Positions 1 through 11,200 of a stretch of 64,000 nucleotides of DNA are shown here, piece after piece (position 1 is the first letter of the stretch; each line of letters starts with the position of its first letter). The DNA comes from Nitzschia sp. pyKryTriq1. Its lineage: Eukaryota > Bacillariophyta > Bacillariophyceae > Bacillariales > Bacillariaceae. The notes beneath the pieces were generated by a model. That model made no database searches and was not told the origin of the DNA. It saw only the letters and a program-made list of their open reading frames with translations. The stretch covers positions 496,001 through 560,000 of the forward strand of contig OY101129.1 of the NCBI GenBank assembly GCA_956465555.1, in the 5' to 3' direction. The translations under genes and the position numbers were made by a program.

Positions 1-656
1 GAAAGGATCGCGTGTTTTGCTTCTAGAGCACAAGGAATGCAGGCAACCCATTTTGACTAACTGATTCATTCATCCTATCTCGCACTCTTGTTCAATAATT
101 TTTCAACGATGAATGAGAAGATCATTAGAACCATTTGTAACAAATATTGTGACTCCTCATACTCGTGCTGAGTAGATAGCCTTATTAGACTACTCTAGTA
201 GAGAGGCCCTCCGTCTCTCTCTCTCTCTACTAGAGAAGAGAGATGCCTTGTACCCTGGTACGAGTACAAGTAGGATGTTCCGGACCGCTACAGTATGTGC
301 TGGATGATCTGTCAGTAATCGAAGGATTCGAATGAAGACGGACAGTAGAGGGTCTGCATCGCATCATACACGTGGAAGTCGTCCTTTTCAAAAGCACAAA
401 GCAACCTTTGTCTTCTCTAGATAGTAGTAGAGGGGTCCACAGTTCCTATCTGAAGATGCTCAGTCTACTAGACTACAAAGATAAAATGCTGTACGAGGAT
501 GCAGGAGTAATAGTCTCTATCTTTGCTGAAAGATTTTTTGCTTTCCTCTACTTTCAATTCGAGTAGCACGTACAGTATAGTGCTATTTCCTTGCGTGCTT
601 ACTTGAAGATGTTGAACAAGGATTCCTTGATCCATTCAGTGACGAATCCGACTCAT
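1..656. other. intergenic region, no gene seen
   Basis: No convincing coding region is visible; the longest open frames are short and have the composition of chance frames. A CT/AG-rich low-complexity stretch lies around 190-245, with alternating TCTCTC and CTAGTAGAG-like words. The 3' end (about 600-656) is probably the 3' untranslated region of the minus-strand gene ending at 657. Confidence 0.6.
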
Positions 657-1052
657 TCATTCATCATCTTCCACTACGGGGCTGGCGTAGCTCACAATGA
701 GCCAGGCAATCAGTGATGCCAAACCGAGAGCCGCGACGATAGGAACCAGAAGAATTGCAGGTCCACCCAAAAGTCCTCCCAACAGATCCGAAAGGACGGT
801 TGTGGGATCCAAGGTAGTGGCGGCCGAAAGTTGAATAGTAGAAGAAAAAGTATACGGCTCTACCACTGCGGACAATAATGGCGATGGCGACATCATCAGT
901 TTCGAAGAAGGAGAGGATTGACGGAGCGTGGGGCGAGAAAGGGGTGCTTTTGTTGGAGCAAAGGCATCGCAGGCTTGTAGCAGGATGGTGGTCGCGAGGA
1001 CCATGCAGATCAAAAGTAGATTACTTCTTCGGGTAATAATAGAGGAAGACAT
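657..1052 (-). CDS. small plastid-targeted single-span membrane protein
   Basis: The frame encodes 131 aa from the ATG at 1052. A longer in-frame start at 1214 would add a low-complexity leader read from a 7-bp repeat and is less likely. The N-terminus is a hydrophobic signal peptide followed by CDAFAPTK, which matches the AFAP-type cleavage motif of diatom plastid bipartite presequences. After a Ser/Pro-rich transit-like stretch comes a short mature part: a GG-rich segment (LLGGLLGG), one strongly hydrophobic span of about 25 residues, and an acidic tail ending DDE. Size and layout resemble low-molecular-weight photosystem or thylakoid subunits, but no specific family was recognised. Plastid location is well supported; function is unknown. 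Confidence 0.7.
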   Translation of the reverse strand: MSSSIITRRSNLLLICMVLATTILLQACDAFAPTKAPLSRPTLRQSSPSSKLMMSPSPLLSAVVEPYTFSSTIQLSAATTLDPTTVLSDLLGGLLGGPAILLVPIVAALGLASLIAWLIVSYASPVVEDDE

Positions 1053-1739
1053 AATTCCTGAATCGGGCAGGTAGACGTAGACAAGGGGAGGCAGGAGGGG
1101 GGGGAGGGGCTTGAGATGTTGATGGATGCGATTGTGTTGTAAAGCAATAAAAGCGAGCAACGAGAGTTGTCCATCATCACGTCCATCGTCCATCGTCCAT
1201 CGTCCATCGTCCATCTCGTCCGTCGATCGTCACACTTCTACTAGTCGTCGAAAACGGGTCCGCTACGGTACAGTAGACGCTACGGGGGTACGGTACCAGT
1301 ACCGCCGCCATCACATGCATCATCAGTTTTTATCATCGCGCGCGCGCATTGCATGCAAGAAGATCTTCGCGACTTTAGCGCGACCGAGCGCATGTGTCGT
1401 GCCGGGCATCGCATCATCTCTTCTCCCGCCGAGCGAGAAGAAGAGCGGATCTTCTCAACTCGCGCGTTACGAGTATGGTACGTACCGGTACAAGAAGTCG
1501 TAGTCGTTGCTCGCGTACTCGGTACAACCCTCTTGACGACTTCCTGCTCTACCGTTATATCTCGCTTGATACAATGGCACGATTGATCGATTGCTTGCTT
1601 CTTTTTTGATAGCAAACAACACGCATCAGCTAGGCTAGCATACAGAAAGTAACATTCAGTGCAGAACTGGAGCTGGTGCAGACAAGCAGTACTTGTACAG
1701 TACGAGTATTCGTATCCAAGTCACCATCAGTCAGCCATC
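1053..1739. promoter_or_regulatory. divergent promoter region
   Basis: About 690 bp lie between the minus-strand plastid protein gene and the plus-strand armadillo-like gene, so both promoters must lie here. It holds a 7-bp tandem repeat (1180-1214), an alternating CGCGCG stretch near 1339 and several GTAC words. No TATA box or other defined element is assigned. Confidence 0.45.
1180..1214. repeat. 7-bp tandem repeat, five copies
   Basis: The unit CGTCCAT is repeated five times head to tail, preceded by an imperfect copy. It lies in the shared promoter region and looks like a simple microsatellite expansion. Confidence 0.9.
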
Positions 1740-4700
1740 ATGGCCAACAACAATAACCACCACAAGACGGGATCTATTGTGGTGCGAGGCCGAGTGCTCA
1801 GTGGGGACGCTTTGCGAGAATATGCCGAACGGAATGGCCTCTGCCCGAGATGCGGTGTCTACCAGACCCACAAGAAAAAGGGGAATTTGCTCAAGCCTCG
1901 ATTTGAACCCATGACGGTGACCAACGCCTACAATGAAATTACCGTCTACAAGGGATTCTGCATTGCACCCACCTGCTACACGTTGGAACGGGCCAAGCAA
2001 CTGCTGGGAGAAGTTCCCGTGATGATGAAACGGGCGGCGACGACTGATTCCCCGGGTGTTGGTATTGCTCGAAGTAGTATGGCGCATTTTCAGCCTCCAC
2101 CAGGGGTAGGAATTCTCTTTTCACCTCAGGGTGGTTCATCCTCCAACAACAACAACAACAACAACAGCCGGCGCCTGGAATATCATTCTTCTCATCGAAA
2201 CGATCAGCAGCAGCAGCAGCAGCAGCAAGGGGATGGCTCGGGGCATCTCCGACCGCAATTTATTCATGACGGCTCGTCTAGTCATCATCAGAATCAGAAT
2301 CAGAATCAGCACCATCATCCCCACCATCATCTTCGGACCCAATTATCATCGGAAGGAGGAGGATCCAATCATCGACGAACTCCCACTCCTGTTCCTGGAG
2401 ACCACCATAGCAGTCCATATGCTGCTACGCCTACGTCTACGTCTCAAAGAAGAGGCTCGACACAGGAATTTTACCTAGGGGGGCAACTGTCGGGAGCAGC
2501 TGCATCATCAGGCAGAAATAATGCAAGTTCGGCGCCGACGAGTTTGAACTACCAGGAGAGTGGTGGGTCGTCGTCGTCCCATCATCATCATCATCAAAGT
2601 GATCATCATCTGGCACTACACCCTCCTGATTCCAAACAAAGAGCGGTTTCCAATTTCTTGGGTCCACCTCCGTTAGTAGGGGACCGAACACCTTCCACTA
2701 TTACAGAACATACCGAGCAATCGACTGAATCACAACGACAACGGCAACAACAATATCATGATGACGATGATCCTGTGATCAAAGCCATGGAAGAAAAGAT
2801 ACGAGAAAGCAACTATCTCGAATTTATGAACCTTTTAGACCACCAGCAACGAGACGCTTTCCAAATTGTGGAAGGCTTCCGATTACTACGCAAGTATATT
2901 GTGCGAGATCATATGTCAAGGCCAGATGGGGTAGTTTTAGTGGGCGACAACTGGGTCAAGGTGATGAATGAAAAGATTTTAACCTTTCAACAACGAAATG
3001 AGCGAGAAGTGGTCGTCAGTGGACTCATCACGCTCACAACAATATCAAGGGAAGGAGGGAATTATCCGTACAAGCGATCGTTAATTCGGAAGGATGCCAT
3101 GGAAATGACAATGAAAATGTTGGAGCATTGTTGGATGGACGAGGAAATTATGGAATCCGCCTACTCGCTGATAGTATCCCTATCCCTTCACGAGAAAAAC
3201 AGTCTCAATGCCAAGTCGTTTCCACGAATAGCCATTTTGGTGCGGAAATTATCGTATGGGGTGTTGTCGGACAATCACTGTGGAAAGGGCTTGGCATTAC
3301 GGGCCCTCTTTCATATTTCCAATCAACGAAAAAAGGCCGAAACGACAGGGAAAACCGCCCTACATGATGTGCGCAACGCGTTGGGAAATGAACCTTCGAT
3401 ACGAGCCATTCTGGAAGCAATCATTCGACCCGGACAAAACACTCCTCCGATGGTCGAGGCGGGCTTAGCTTTACTGTGGAAGATTTGTTTGCTGAAAGAA
3501 GAAAACAACACCAAAGTTCTCGGAGCTTCGGTAGAAAATATCAGTTTGGTGGTTCAAATCCTCGAAAAAGTCAACACCGCAGATGTGATCGAGGCAGCGT
3601 GCGGTCTCTTGACGAATTTGGCACTCGATTCCGTCTTTCCTGCGGATTTGGCGCATCGAGCAGCGGTTCGTGTCTGTGATTTGATGGAAAATCCAGAACA
3701 CCGGACGAGAGAAGTCGCCAATGTTGCCACCCATGCCTTTTGCAACATGCTTGCCAACCCGAATACAAAGCCGGGCGTCATGATAGTTTCCTCCTCTGTC
3801 GTGAACACTACGTTGACTCTTCTGAAAGAATACATAGAGCAAGAGGAGGTCGTGGAATACAGCTGCCTTGCCTTGAGCCACGCTGCGTTTGAGAATAAGG
3901 AAATGAAGGGATATTTGGGAGGACCGGAATGTTTCAACCGAGTTCAGTCAGCATTCGACAACTTTGTCGGTTCTCGTGGAGATCAAGCGTCCCTACCTGT
4001 AAAAGATGCTACTTTATGCTTTTTCGCTTCCATATCGGGATGTGATGTTGGAGCTAGCGCGTTGACAGAATCGGGGCTGAGTGAACGATTGCGGGCGATG
4101 CACGCGAGAGAGACGGATATTGATTTCAAGAGCATCCTCGAAGTGATCATGCGAAACACGTCCAATGTCATGGAGAACAGTGGTTCCGGCGGCTGCTTGC
4201 TGCGTCAACAGCCATCTCTGTTTCTACAGCTGCTACGAAATGCTGTATCCGACGAAGATATTGTGTCTGTAATACAAGAATTAAGGTTTGCTGGAGAAGC
4301 TGGACTGTCGGCGCTCGGCAATCACGGATTTGATGAACTTGTGGCGGTATTGACTCGTTACGAGTTCTCTCCTGCAGTCCAAATGGAGGGCGGCTATCTA
4401 CTGGCCGAGATTTACTACAGAGTACCTCTTGACGCAGTTGAATCACCAACGCAGCTCCCAGACGGTTCTTGGGCGGTTCTTCATCGAAAACAGGTCGTGG
4501 ATTTGCTCTCTAGTGCTATCGGAGGTCACCCTGGGGACATTGAAACACAGATTGCGAGCATGCTGGCGCTAACAAACTTTTTGTCGCCACTTTGTTCGGC
4601 CACGCTGTCCTCTCCAAATGTCCTGCAAGTCCAAGGTTGGCTCTCACCAGTGTGGAAGCAAACTATTGAAGCTCTCACAGCCGCACCTGGTGACGAAAAT

Positions 4701-6053
4701 CTCCAGATGTCGGGGCTCTATTTATGCTGGATACTAACCATCATCTCGTCGGAGAAAGAGCGTCAAAATTGGGTGTTGAGTCTTTTGCAACAAGTGTTTG
4801 ATACGATGGGCCAGTTTCCGTCCAATAGAGACTTGAATCTCGTGGCTTGTGATATCCTTTTGCAGCTGAAAGATAATCAAGACTGTACGGATTTCATGGG
4901 AAACTCGTCTTGCGTCGAGTACATGGTCTGTTTACTAGATGGCGACGATGTGGAACTAGCTGTTCGCGCCTCCGCGATTCTCTCCACGCTGACGACCAAC
5001 GTGTTCATAGCAGTTGATCAAATGACCCGAATCCTGAGAATTATCAGGCGATTGATCGCTTGTATGAACACTCACCAGTCCCAACACTATATTGTCATTC
5101 ATATTTGTGTGATCCTCGAGGCGCTGCTGAACTTTGAAGGTGCAACTCTTCGATCCTTGCTTGTCGAGCATGGAGGCGTCCCAGCACTTTGCAGCGCAAT
5201 TGATGCCCATGAATCCAACGCAACACTATGCAAACATGCCTGTCGTGTAATCTCCTTGATTGTTCCGTGTTTAGATGCCAATGGATTGGGCACGCTCAAA
5301 GCTTCCTTTGAAGGCACGTTTCTTCCACTACTCCAGGCTCATATTGACAGCCCCGAGAGTGAAGCGGCTATCTTGGACTTACTATGGGCTCTTGGCAGCA
5401 CAGATGACTACTTCAAGGCTTTCTTGCTCAGCGAGCAGAATCTTCAGTTCATCGTCCAAGCCATGTCATGCCACCTGAGCTCTGACGACCTGCAACGGAG
5501 TGGCTGTGGAATCCTTTGGCTCCTCAGTGGTTACCGTGATGGCAAACGACTTATCGGCAACGTGGGAGGGATACAGGCTATTTTGAATGCCATGATGGCG
5601 CACAATCAATCAACTTCCATTCAAAAGGAGGGATTAGCAGCGCTGAAGAATCTTGCCACGGAGGCTGACAACAAGCCTGTGTTGGCCGGATACGATTGTG
5701 TTCGAGTGGTAACCTACGCCTTGTGGATCAACTACCAGCATCCAGTGGTCATAAGCAGTGCACTCTCTGCACTCAACAATATCGCAATTGACTCTAGAAC
5801 GAAATCTGTCGCTCCGTTGCCGCCAGAGATTCTGGATATTGTGCTCTCAGCAATGCGGCGATTTCCAAAAGATGAAGTTTTGCAGAGCAATGCGTGCTTT
5901 TATCTAAAAAGCTGCACATACCTACCGGATAACCGAGTGCTGATGAACCAGCATTCGGCGGGTCTCTTTTCCGTCCTTCAGCAGGCGTCGACGAACTTCC
6001 CACAATCCTGTCAGGAACGAGCGCAAAGTATCATGAAAAAAGTTCAAGGCTGA
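1740..6053 (+). CDS. large armadillo-like helical-repeat protein with Cys-rich N-terminal domain
   Basis: 1437 aa from the ATG at 1740, chosen because the 27 in-frame residues upstream look untranslated. Residues about 10-90 form a Cys-rich domain with a CPRCG knuckle, a THKKKG stretch and a second Cys pair in the YKGFCIAPTCYT segment, a plausible zinc site. Residues about 130-360 are low complexity, with runs of Asn, Gln and His encoded by AAC, CAG and CAT repeats. From about 370 to the end the protein is a long all-helical array with repeated leucine-rich motifs such as ACGLLTNLAL, ALKNLATEA and ALSALNNIAI, typical of armadillo/HEAT scaffolds. No catalytic motif was seen. The protein probably acts as a cytosolic or nuclear scaffold. 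The fold is well supported; the role is unknown. No intron is needed. Confidence 0.8.
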   Translation: MANNNNHHKTGSIVVRGRVLSGDALREYAERNGLCPRCGVYQTHKKKGNLLKPRFEPMTVTNAYNEITVYKGFCIAPTCYTLERAKQLLGEVPVMMKRAATTDSPGVGIARSSMAHFQPPPGVGILFSPQGGSSSNNNNNNNSRRLEYHSSHRNDQQQQQQQQGDGSGHLRPQFIHDGSSSHHQNQNQNQHHHPHHHLRTQLSSEGGGSNHRRTPTPVPGDHHSSPYAATPTSTSQRRGSTQEFYLGGQLSGAAASSGRNNASSAPTSLNYQESGGSSSSHHHHHQSDHHLALHPPDSKQRAVSNFLGPPPLVGDRTPSTITEHTEQSTESQRQRQQQYHDDDDPVIKAMEEKIRESNYLEFMNLLDHQQRDAFQIVEGFRLLRKYIVRDHMSRPDGVVLVGDNWVKVMNEKILTFQQRNEREVVVSGLITLTTISREGGNYPYKRSLIRKDAMEMTMKMLEHCWMDEEIMESAYSLIVSLSLHEKNSLNAKSFPRIAILVRKLSYGVLSDNHCGKGLALRALFHISNQRKKAETTGKTALHDVRNALGNEPSIRAILEAIIRPGQNTPPMVEAGLALLWKICLLKEENNTKVLGASVENISLVVQILEKVNTADVIEAACGLLTNLALDSVFPADLAHRAAVRVCDLMENPEHRTREVANVATHAFCNMLANPNTKPGVMIVSSSVVNTTLTLLKEYIEQEEVVEYSCLALSHAAFENKEMKGYLGGPECFNRVQSAFDNFVGSRGDQASLPVKDATLCFFASISGCDVGASALTESGLSERLRAMHARETDIDFKSILEVIMRNTSNVMENSGSGGCLLRQQPSLFLQLLRNAVSDEDIVSVIQELRFAGEAGLSALGNHGFDELVAVLTRYEFSPAVQMEGGYLLAEIYYRVPLDAVESPTQLPDGSWAVLHRKQVVDLLSSAIGGHPGDIETQIASMLALTNFLSPLCSATLSSPNVLQVQGWLSPVWKQTIEALTAAPGDENLQMSGLYLCWILTIISSEKERQNWVLSLLQQVFDTMGQFPSNRDLNLVACDILLQLKDNQDCTDFMGNSSCVEYMVCLLDGDDVELAVRASAILSTLTTNVFIAVDQMTRILRIIRRLIACMNTHQSQHYIVIHICVILEALLNFEGATLRSLLVEHGGVPALCSAIDAHESNATLCKHACRVISLIVPCLDANGLGTLKASFEGTFLPLLQAHIDSPESEAAILDLLWALGSTDDYFKAFLLSEQNLQFIVQAMSCHLSSDDLQRSGCGILWLLSGYRDGKRLIGNVGGIQAILNAMMAHNQSTSIQKEGLAALKNLATEADNKPVLAGYDCVRVVTYALWINYQHPVVISSALSALNNIAIDSRTKSVAPLPPEILDIVLSAMRRFPKDEVLQSNACFYLKSCTYLPDNRVLMNQHSAGLFSVLQQASTNFPQSCQERAQSIMKKVQG

Positions 6054-6203
6054 CCCAGCTAGCACTACTACAAGTAGATTTTTCGTAGTTCTGTACATAC
6101 ACTACCAGTATCCGCCTTCCCATCGCCTTCCAGCTACTGCAGATAGAGAGCACAAGTTAAAACTAGCAACGATATCGGACTATAGCATTGTCGGCTCTAT
6201 GAT

Positions 6204-7289
6204 TTAGGCTTCTTGAATCTCTTCATTTGTTCCCTCGTTTGCCTTGTTAGCCACTTCTTCTTCCGATGAATCGTCGGATTGACCTGGCTTCGCCTCTTCC
6301 GTTCCGTCGGCCGCTTCGACGTCCTTGACAGGTGCGGTTGGTGCATTAGCAGGGTCTTCCTTGGGATATTCGGCATAATATCTGGCCTTGACAGACTTGG
6401 TGGCGCTCCACTTGAGGTAGTGGTAGCCCAATCCAAGGGCCAAAAAGCACCAAAAGGTGCAGATCTGAAGTACAGTTCGAGTCGAAGAGTATCCAAATGG
6501 CTTGAAGATAACCATCGGGAAGGATTTGCTGCTCATGTTGGGATTCTGAATCGCCCAGACTTGTCTGGTTTCGCCAAAAGCTTCTTCGAATTCGTGGCAG
6601 CCGCCGACAAAGAGGCCGACGGCGAGGAACAGTGTGAGACCAGACATGAAAAAAGCCAACATGAACTTGGACTTCATTCGGTGGTTCGCAATGTACATTC
6701 CAATACCGAGAACCAAAGCCACACAAATACCAACAAGAGCACTGAGTGGGATGGCTTTGGCACCAGTTCCTAGGAAGAAGGGAATGAGAAAGACACCACA
6801 TTCTGCGACCTCACGCCAAATGTTCCATGCGACATTGAACCGGATCTCTCCAAGACTCAACATTTCTGTTTCATCAAGTTTCTTGAGTTCCTTGTTTTTC
6901 CATGGGAAGATGGAGACCTTCCAGTAAATCTTGAGCCAGACGGGAATCTTGACAGACAATTGAAGGATGCAGATCGAGGCAATAATCTTGGAAACACCTT
7001 CGATGATCTCGATAGTATGTTCGTTCAGTTCCTTGGAAAGAATGCCGAGAGGGATAGCCAAGGCCAACACAACGACGATGGCTACACCACTGGCGACGGA
7101 AGCCGAGTAAGTGACGTTCTTCAAAGCCGTCTTCTTGGTTTCTTCGTCCCAGTCTTCGTTCTTCTGAATTACTGTACGGTAGTTGCCTATGATGATGGCA
7201 CCCTCGAGGAATTCTCGGGCGAAGATCGTGGCAATGGCCACATTGAAGAGGGCATTGGAGCTGTCATTATCGTCACTGCCTTCCGTCAT
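6204..7289 (-). CDS. FTR1-family iron permease
   Basis: 361 aa polytopic membrane protein. It carries two R-E-x-x-E motifs in membrane segments, REFLE (R25-E29) and REVAE (R159-E163), the hallmark iron-binding motifs of the yeast Ftr1/bacterial EfeU oxidase-dependent iron transporter family. About seven hydrophobic segments are visible, consistent with the seven-span family fold. The C-terminus (from about residue 300) is a hydrophilic, Glu/Asp-rich tail. Family knowledge: such permeases move ferric iron supplied by a partner multicopper oxidase. No oxidase gene lies nearby. Plasma-membrane or vacuolar location cannot be decided, since no cleavable signal is evident. It is convergent with the armadillo-like gene, with 150 bp between the stops. 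Confidence 0.85.
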   Translation of the reverse strand: MTEGSDDNDSSNALFNVAIATIFAREFLEGAIIIGNYRTVIQKNEDWDEETKKTALKNVTYSASVASGVAIVVVLALAIPLGILSKELNEHTIEIIEGVSKIIASICILQLSVKIPVWLKIYWKVSIFPWKNKELKKLDETEMLSLGEIRFNVAWNIWREVAECGVFLIPFFLGTGAKAIPLSALVGICVALVLGIGMYIANHRMKSKFMLAFFMSGLTLFLAVGLFVGGCHEFEEAFGETRQVWAIQNPNMSSKSFPMVIFKPFGYSSTRTVLQICTFWCFLALGLGYHYLKWSATKSVKARYYAEYPKEDPANAPTAPVKDVEAADGTEEAKPGQSDDSSEEEVANKANEGTNEEIQEA

Positions 7290-8278
7290 GGTGTTTGGAT
7301 ATGGATATCAATAGTATTGAATATTTTGATATGATACGTCTTTTGACGGTTGGAATTTCAATTTTGTGTGGTGCACATGTTCTGTTCTTGTGTTGATGTG
7401 ATGACTTTGAGATGGATGTCGATCGGAATGTTGTATCCAATTGGGCGTGAAATCATGGAACAACAGAGTGTGGCCGACACGCGCCGTGATGTCATCATGA
7501 CGCTTTGTTGCGTCATCTCCATTATTTATGATTTGTCACAGGTCGATTCGATTCGTTGTTCCGGACCCATTAATCAGAATTCACGGAAGAGCATGATTCG
7601 TTGAAGTCTGAGAGCTCATATCCTAATAAGGCTTGTGTACACCACAGGTACAGTATGTACTGCGCACATCAGTACCTGGCACTGTACGGGTACCGTACAG
7701 TACATGTGCAAGTACAGTATGTATTGGTACTGTATTGGTATTGGTACCAGGTACAGTACTTCGTGTATGTGTACGACCGAGTACTGTTTCGGAAGATTTT
7801 TTGGCCTGTCCGCCTCTTTTTGTGGGTTCCCCGAAATTGCACCCAAAACGGCGTGAGGACGCCAGACGGATCGCCGGCCGAAGCAAGGCCGCCGAACGCC
7901 GAAAAAGACGACTTCCTCATCGACCGATACGATTTAAAAAGTTTCCTGCTTTCCTGCGCTGCTTCCGCGTAAAACGCACAACGCACACAACGCACACAAC
8001 ACAACACAACACAATGCCGGTACAGTACAAGTACAGGTACCAAGTACCATAGGAGACCTAAACACAACACAATAAAACACATCATCGCAGTGTTCTTCGA
8101 TGATGCCAGAGAAACATTTCAAGTGGCCGAATCATCATCCTCATACTACACATACACAGGTGAACTTCGATGACTTTACAGAGCTCTGCATGTTACTGTA
8201 GTGCAGGGAAAGGGAATAGCTTACTGACTCTCCTATAGAGAGAGAGAGAAGGTTCTCTCCAAATATTGTTCGTTCAAC
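7290..8278. promoter_or_regulatory. divergent intergenic region with GTAC-rich tract
   Basis: This region separates the divergent FTR1 and ankyrin-module genes and must hold both promoters. A GTAC-palindrome tract lies at about 7640-7775, with a second small cluster at 8017-8052. An AG microsatellite (8234-8251) lies just before the ankyrin gene start. No gene is supported; open frames across the tract mostly read Tyr, Val and Thr from the GTAC repeats. Confidence 0.5.
7640..7775. repeat. GTAC-palindrome-rich tract
   Basis: Dense overlapping words such as GTACAGTA, GGTACCGTAC and TGGTACCAGGTAC. It is one of about ten similar intergenic tracts in the window (see finding). Confidence 0.8.
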
Positions 8279-11200
8279 ATGGTGGGGTTCCTGGGAAGAC
8301 GAACCTCACAACAAGAACCAGGGGACGGCCCTTCCAAAGATTCCCACGATGGGTCCTTTCAAGGATCGGTAGAAATGGCACCAGCAACGCCAAGCGACGT
8401 AGGGAAACACAGCAGCAGCAAACAAGAGCCAAATAATAAGAAAAAGGCAAAGGGGTGGATCTCTGGACTCTTGCATCGAAACGGCGGCAATGATCACGAG
8501 GAAGAATCCCACGGGGGGAGTAGCCACGACAATGATTCGTCACATTCTGGTTCAAGAGCAGCAGCAAATGATGACGACGATGATGCATCGAGACATTCAG
8601 GAACATCTGTGGCACAGTCGGCCAAGGTTGTCGAAACCTTTCCGGACAGTGAAAATGAATTCCATGAAGTTATTCGGAATCAGAACTGGGATCTACTGGA
8701 AATTCTTTTGAAAGAGTACGACTTTAAAAAGTACATCAAACCGAAGGAAGTAACAAAACCTGGTCGCAAACTTCGAGTCGCCAAGTACTTGCCTGAAATA
8801 GGGTGGAAAAAGGAAGTGGAGGTGCCGCCCAGTCCGCTATATGGATTAGATGCGCTGGGACGAGCACCTCTCCATTTGTGCTGCGCTACTCCTTGTCCAG
8901 ACAAGCCTTTATTGCGTTTGCTGTTTTGTGCTAGAGACCTCGCTTCGGTGCCAGATGCAACCGGGAGTCTTCCAATCCATTTAGCAGTCACCCACGAGAA
9001 AAGCGTCGAAGTGGTGGATAAGCTCATACGAGGGTACTACCAAGGCTCGATGGAAACCGACGCAACAGGGAGGACACCGCTGATGTGGGCCACCGAAATC
9101 ATTCGACGACATGATGACCAACTAGACGGGGCGGCGAAACTTCCCTCAAACCGCACATATTGGGCACATCCAGCGACCCGGGAAGCCGTGGTATGGCATG
9201 CCAAGCAAGGGGAATTGTGGCAGCTAGTCAAGTTCATGTTGGAGAATCGAATCGTACGACGACAAAAGTTGGTTCCACGAGAATATCGCCAGGTTGTGAA
9301 AGCCATGAGCCTTGCTGCACCTTCCGACGTTGTATCTCTATTTTTGGCTCTGGGCGAAGCTGCCATGAAAAAGGAGATCAACGCAGGGCCGGCACTCTCG
9401 ATTTGCATCACTCGCCAATACCCATTGGACTTGCTGGAGAAAGTTATTGACTCAAGCCCAAAGGATTTTGCGAAAGATCACAAGGACAATACGGGGCGTG
9501 GGGTGGTTGCGGCTCACTATCGGATAGGCTGTATTGCGCACCCCGATTCTTTGGACGAAAACAGCAAACGGCAGTCCTTTCGAATGACTATGCAGAGCTT
9601 AGCAAATGCTGTCGGCAACCTCGAAGAAAAAGTCACACCATCTAAGGAGTATACGGAGTGGTGGGAAAAACTGAAATATCTCATAAACTTGTGGGGAAGT
9701 TACACGCCCGAAGACGATGCCTCTCATGACGACTTTGACCCGGACGATTTACTGTTACACAATGCACTGAGCAATCCGGATATTCCTCCGTCGTTGATCC
9801 GTCTGTTGACCTCGTTAAGGCCCCAAGCAACGGATCTAGAGCACCCAAAGACCACGGCCCTTCCGATCCACCTGGCGTGTCGGGTATGGCGCTTCAAGCA
9901 GTACCCTCCTCGACGTGGCGAAAAAGAATCTCACATGGATAAAGTTGTTGTGCAATTGCTCGAAGGAGATTTTACAAGAACGAGAAAAAGATATCGTAAC
10001 CGTCTTCCAATTCACCACGCAGTTGCAGCAGGGAAAAGTTGGCAGTTTGTCAAGCCTCTCGTGGTGCACGATCGCAAATCCCTGCAGGTTCGAGACCCAC
10101 TAACCAAGTTGTACCCGTTCCAATTGGCAGCATCGACTGTGATGGGCAGAGAAGCAGAAGCCTTGACCCGTTACAAGTTTACAAGTGCTGAATGGAACAC
10201 TATGAAAGAACGCGAGAAAGCACGCCAAATTAGCGCGGTTGAAAACTACTACCACCGGGAACGGCTCTCACTCATCTACCAACTACTAAAGCATTTGCCC
10301 CATGCTGTTAGCCACGACTCTATTATGCAAGAGGAAGCTGCTCGAAGCGCTGCAAGACCGAAACGGATGATCGTCATGGAGGGCTTGCATGCAACAGAGG
10401 AGGTCGCACTAGCAGCGCAGATGCAGATGATTCGTGGCATGTTCGGGTTGAGCAGTGTATCCGGCCATTTTATTGCGTGGGCCTACGAAAATACGAGAAG
10501 AGGGTGGAAAACACATAGATCGAACTTCGGAGTGCTGAAAGAGGCTATTATGGATGGCTTCATTCCAATGTCCATGGACAAATTCTGGCGGAAGCTTAAG
10601 TTTTGGATTTGGCAGGAATGCCCTTGGGAGTCTCCGGCAATACCTCGGCGCGACGACTTTCTCCTTCATGGGGCCATGTGCAACCCTAATATCTCGCCAT
10701 GGATCATTGATCTGCTTCTTGAGTGCTTTCCAAGATCTGCGTCCATCCCTTTGCCTGCATCGGACGGATGCTATCCGCTACATATTGCCTGCGTCACCGA
10801 TCGCTACGTCCCCTTGCCATTTGAATTCGCCAACAAGAGAACTGTTATCGAGATGACGGCCAAAGCTTATCCAGATGGAGCCCTATTGAAGTGGAAAAAT
10901 CGACTACCATTGCATCTTGCTATTGTTCATTCAAAGGACTGGGACGAGATCCGATACCTTGCTGAAGAGGAACCATTGGCTTTGTCTGTGCCTGACCCAA
11001 AACTAGGGTTTTTCCCATTCCAACTAATGGCCCTCAATCGACCGTACACAACAAAGCAACGGAGTCGCTTTGAAATGATAGCTCGAACAGAAGTTGGAAA
11101 AGAAGAATGGAGATCTCTGTCTGCTCATGACAAGGTGGTTCATATGAGTCGAGTCTTGGAACAACATGAAATTGGTGCTCTTGGGGGTGTTTTCGAGCTT

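Noticed and set aside
1126-1503. Plus-strand 125-codon open frame in the divergent promoter
   Set aside because: It reads through a 7-bp microsatellite and GTAC words; residue pattern is of the Arg/Ser-rich chance type.
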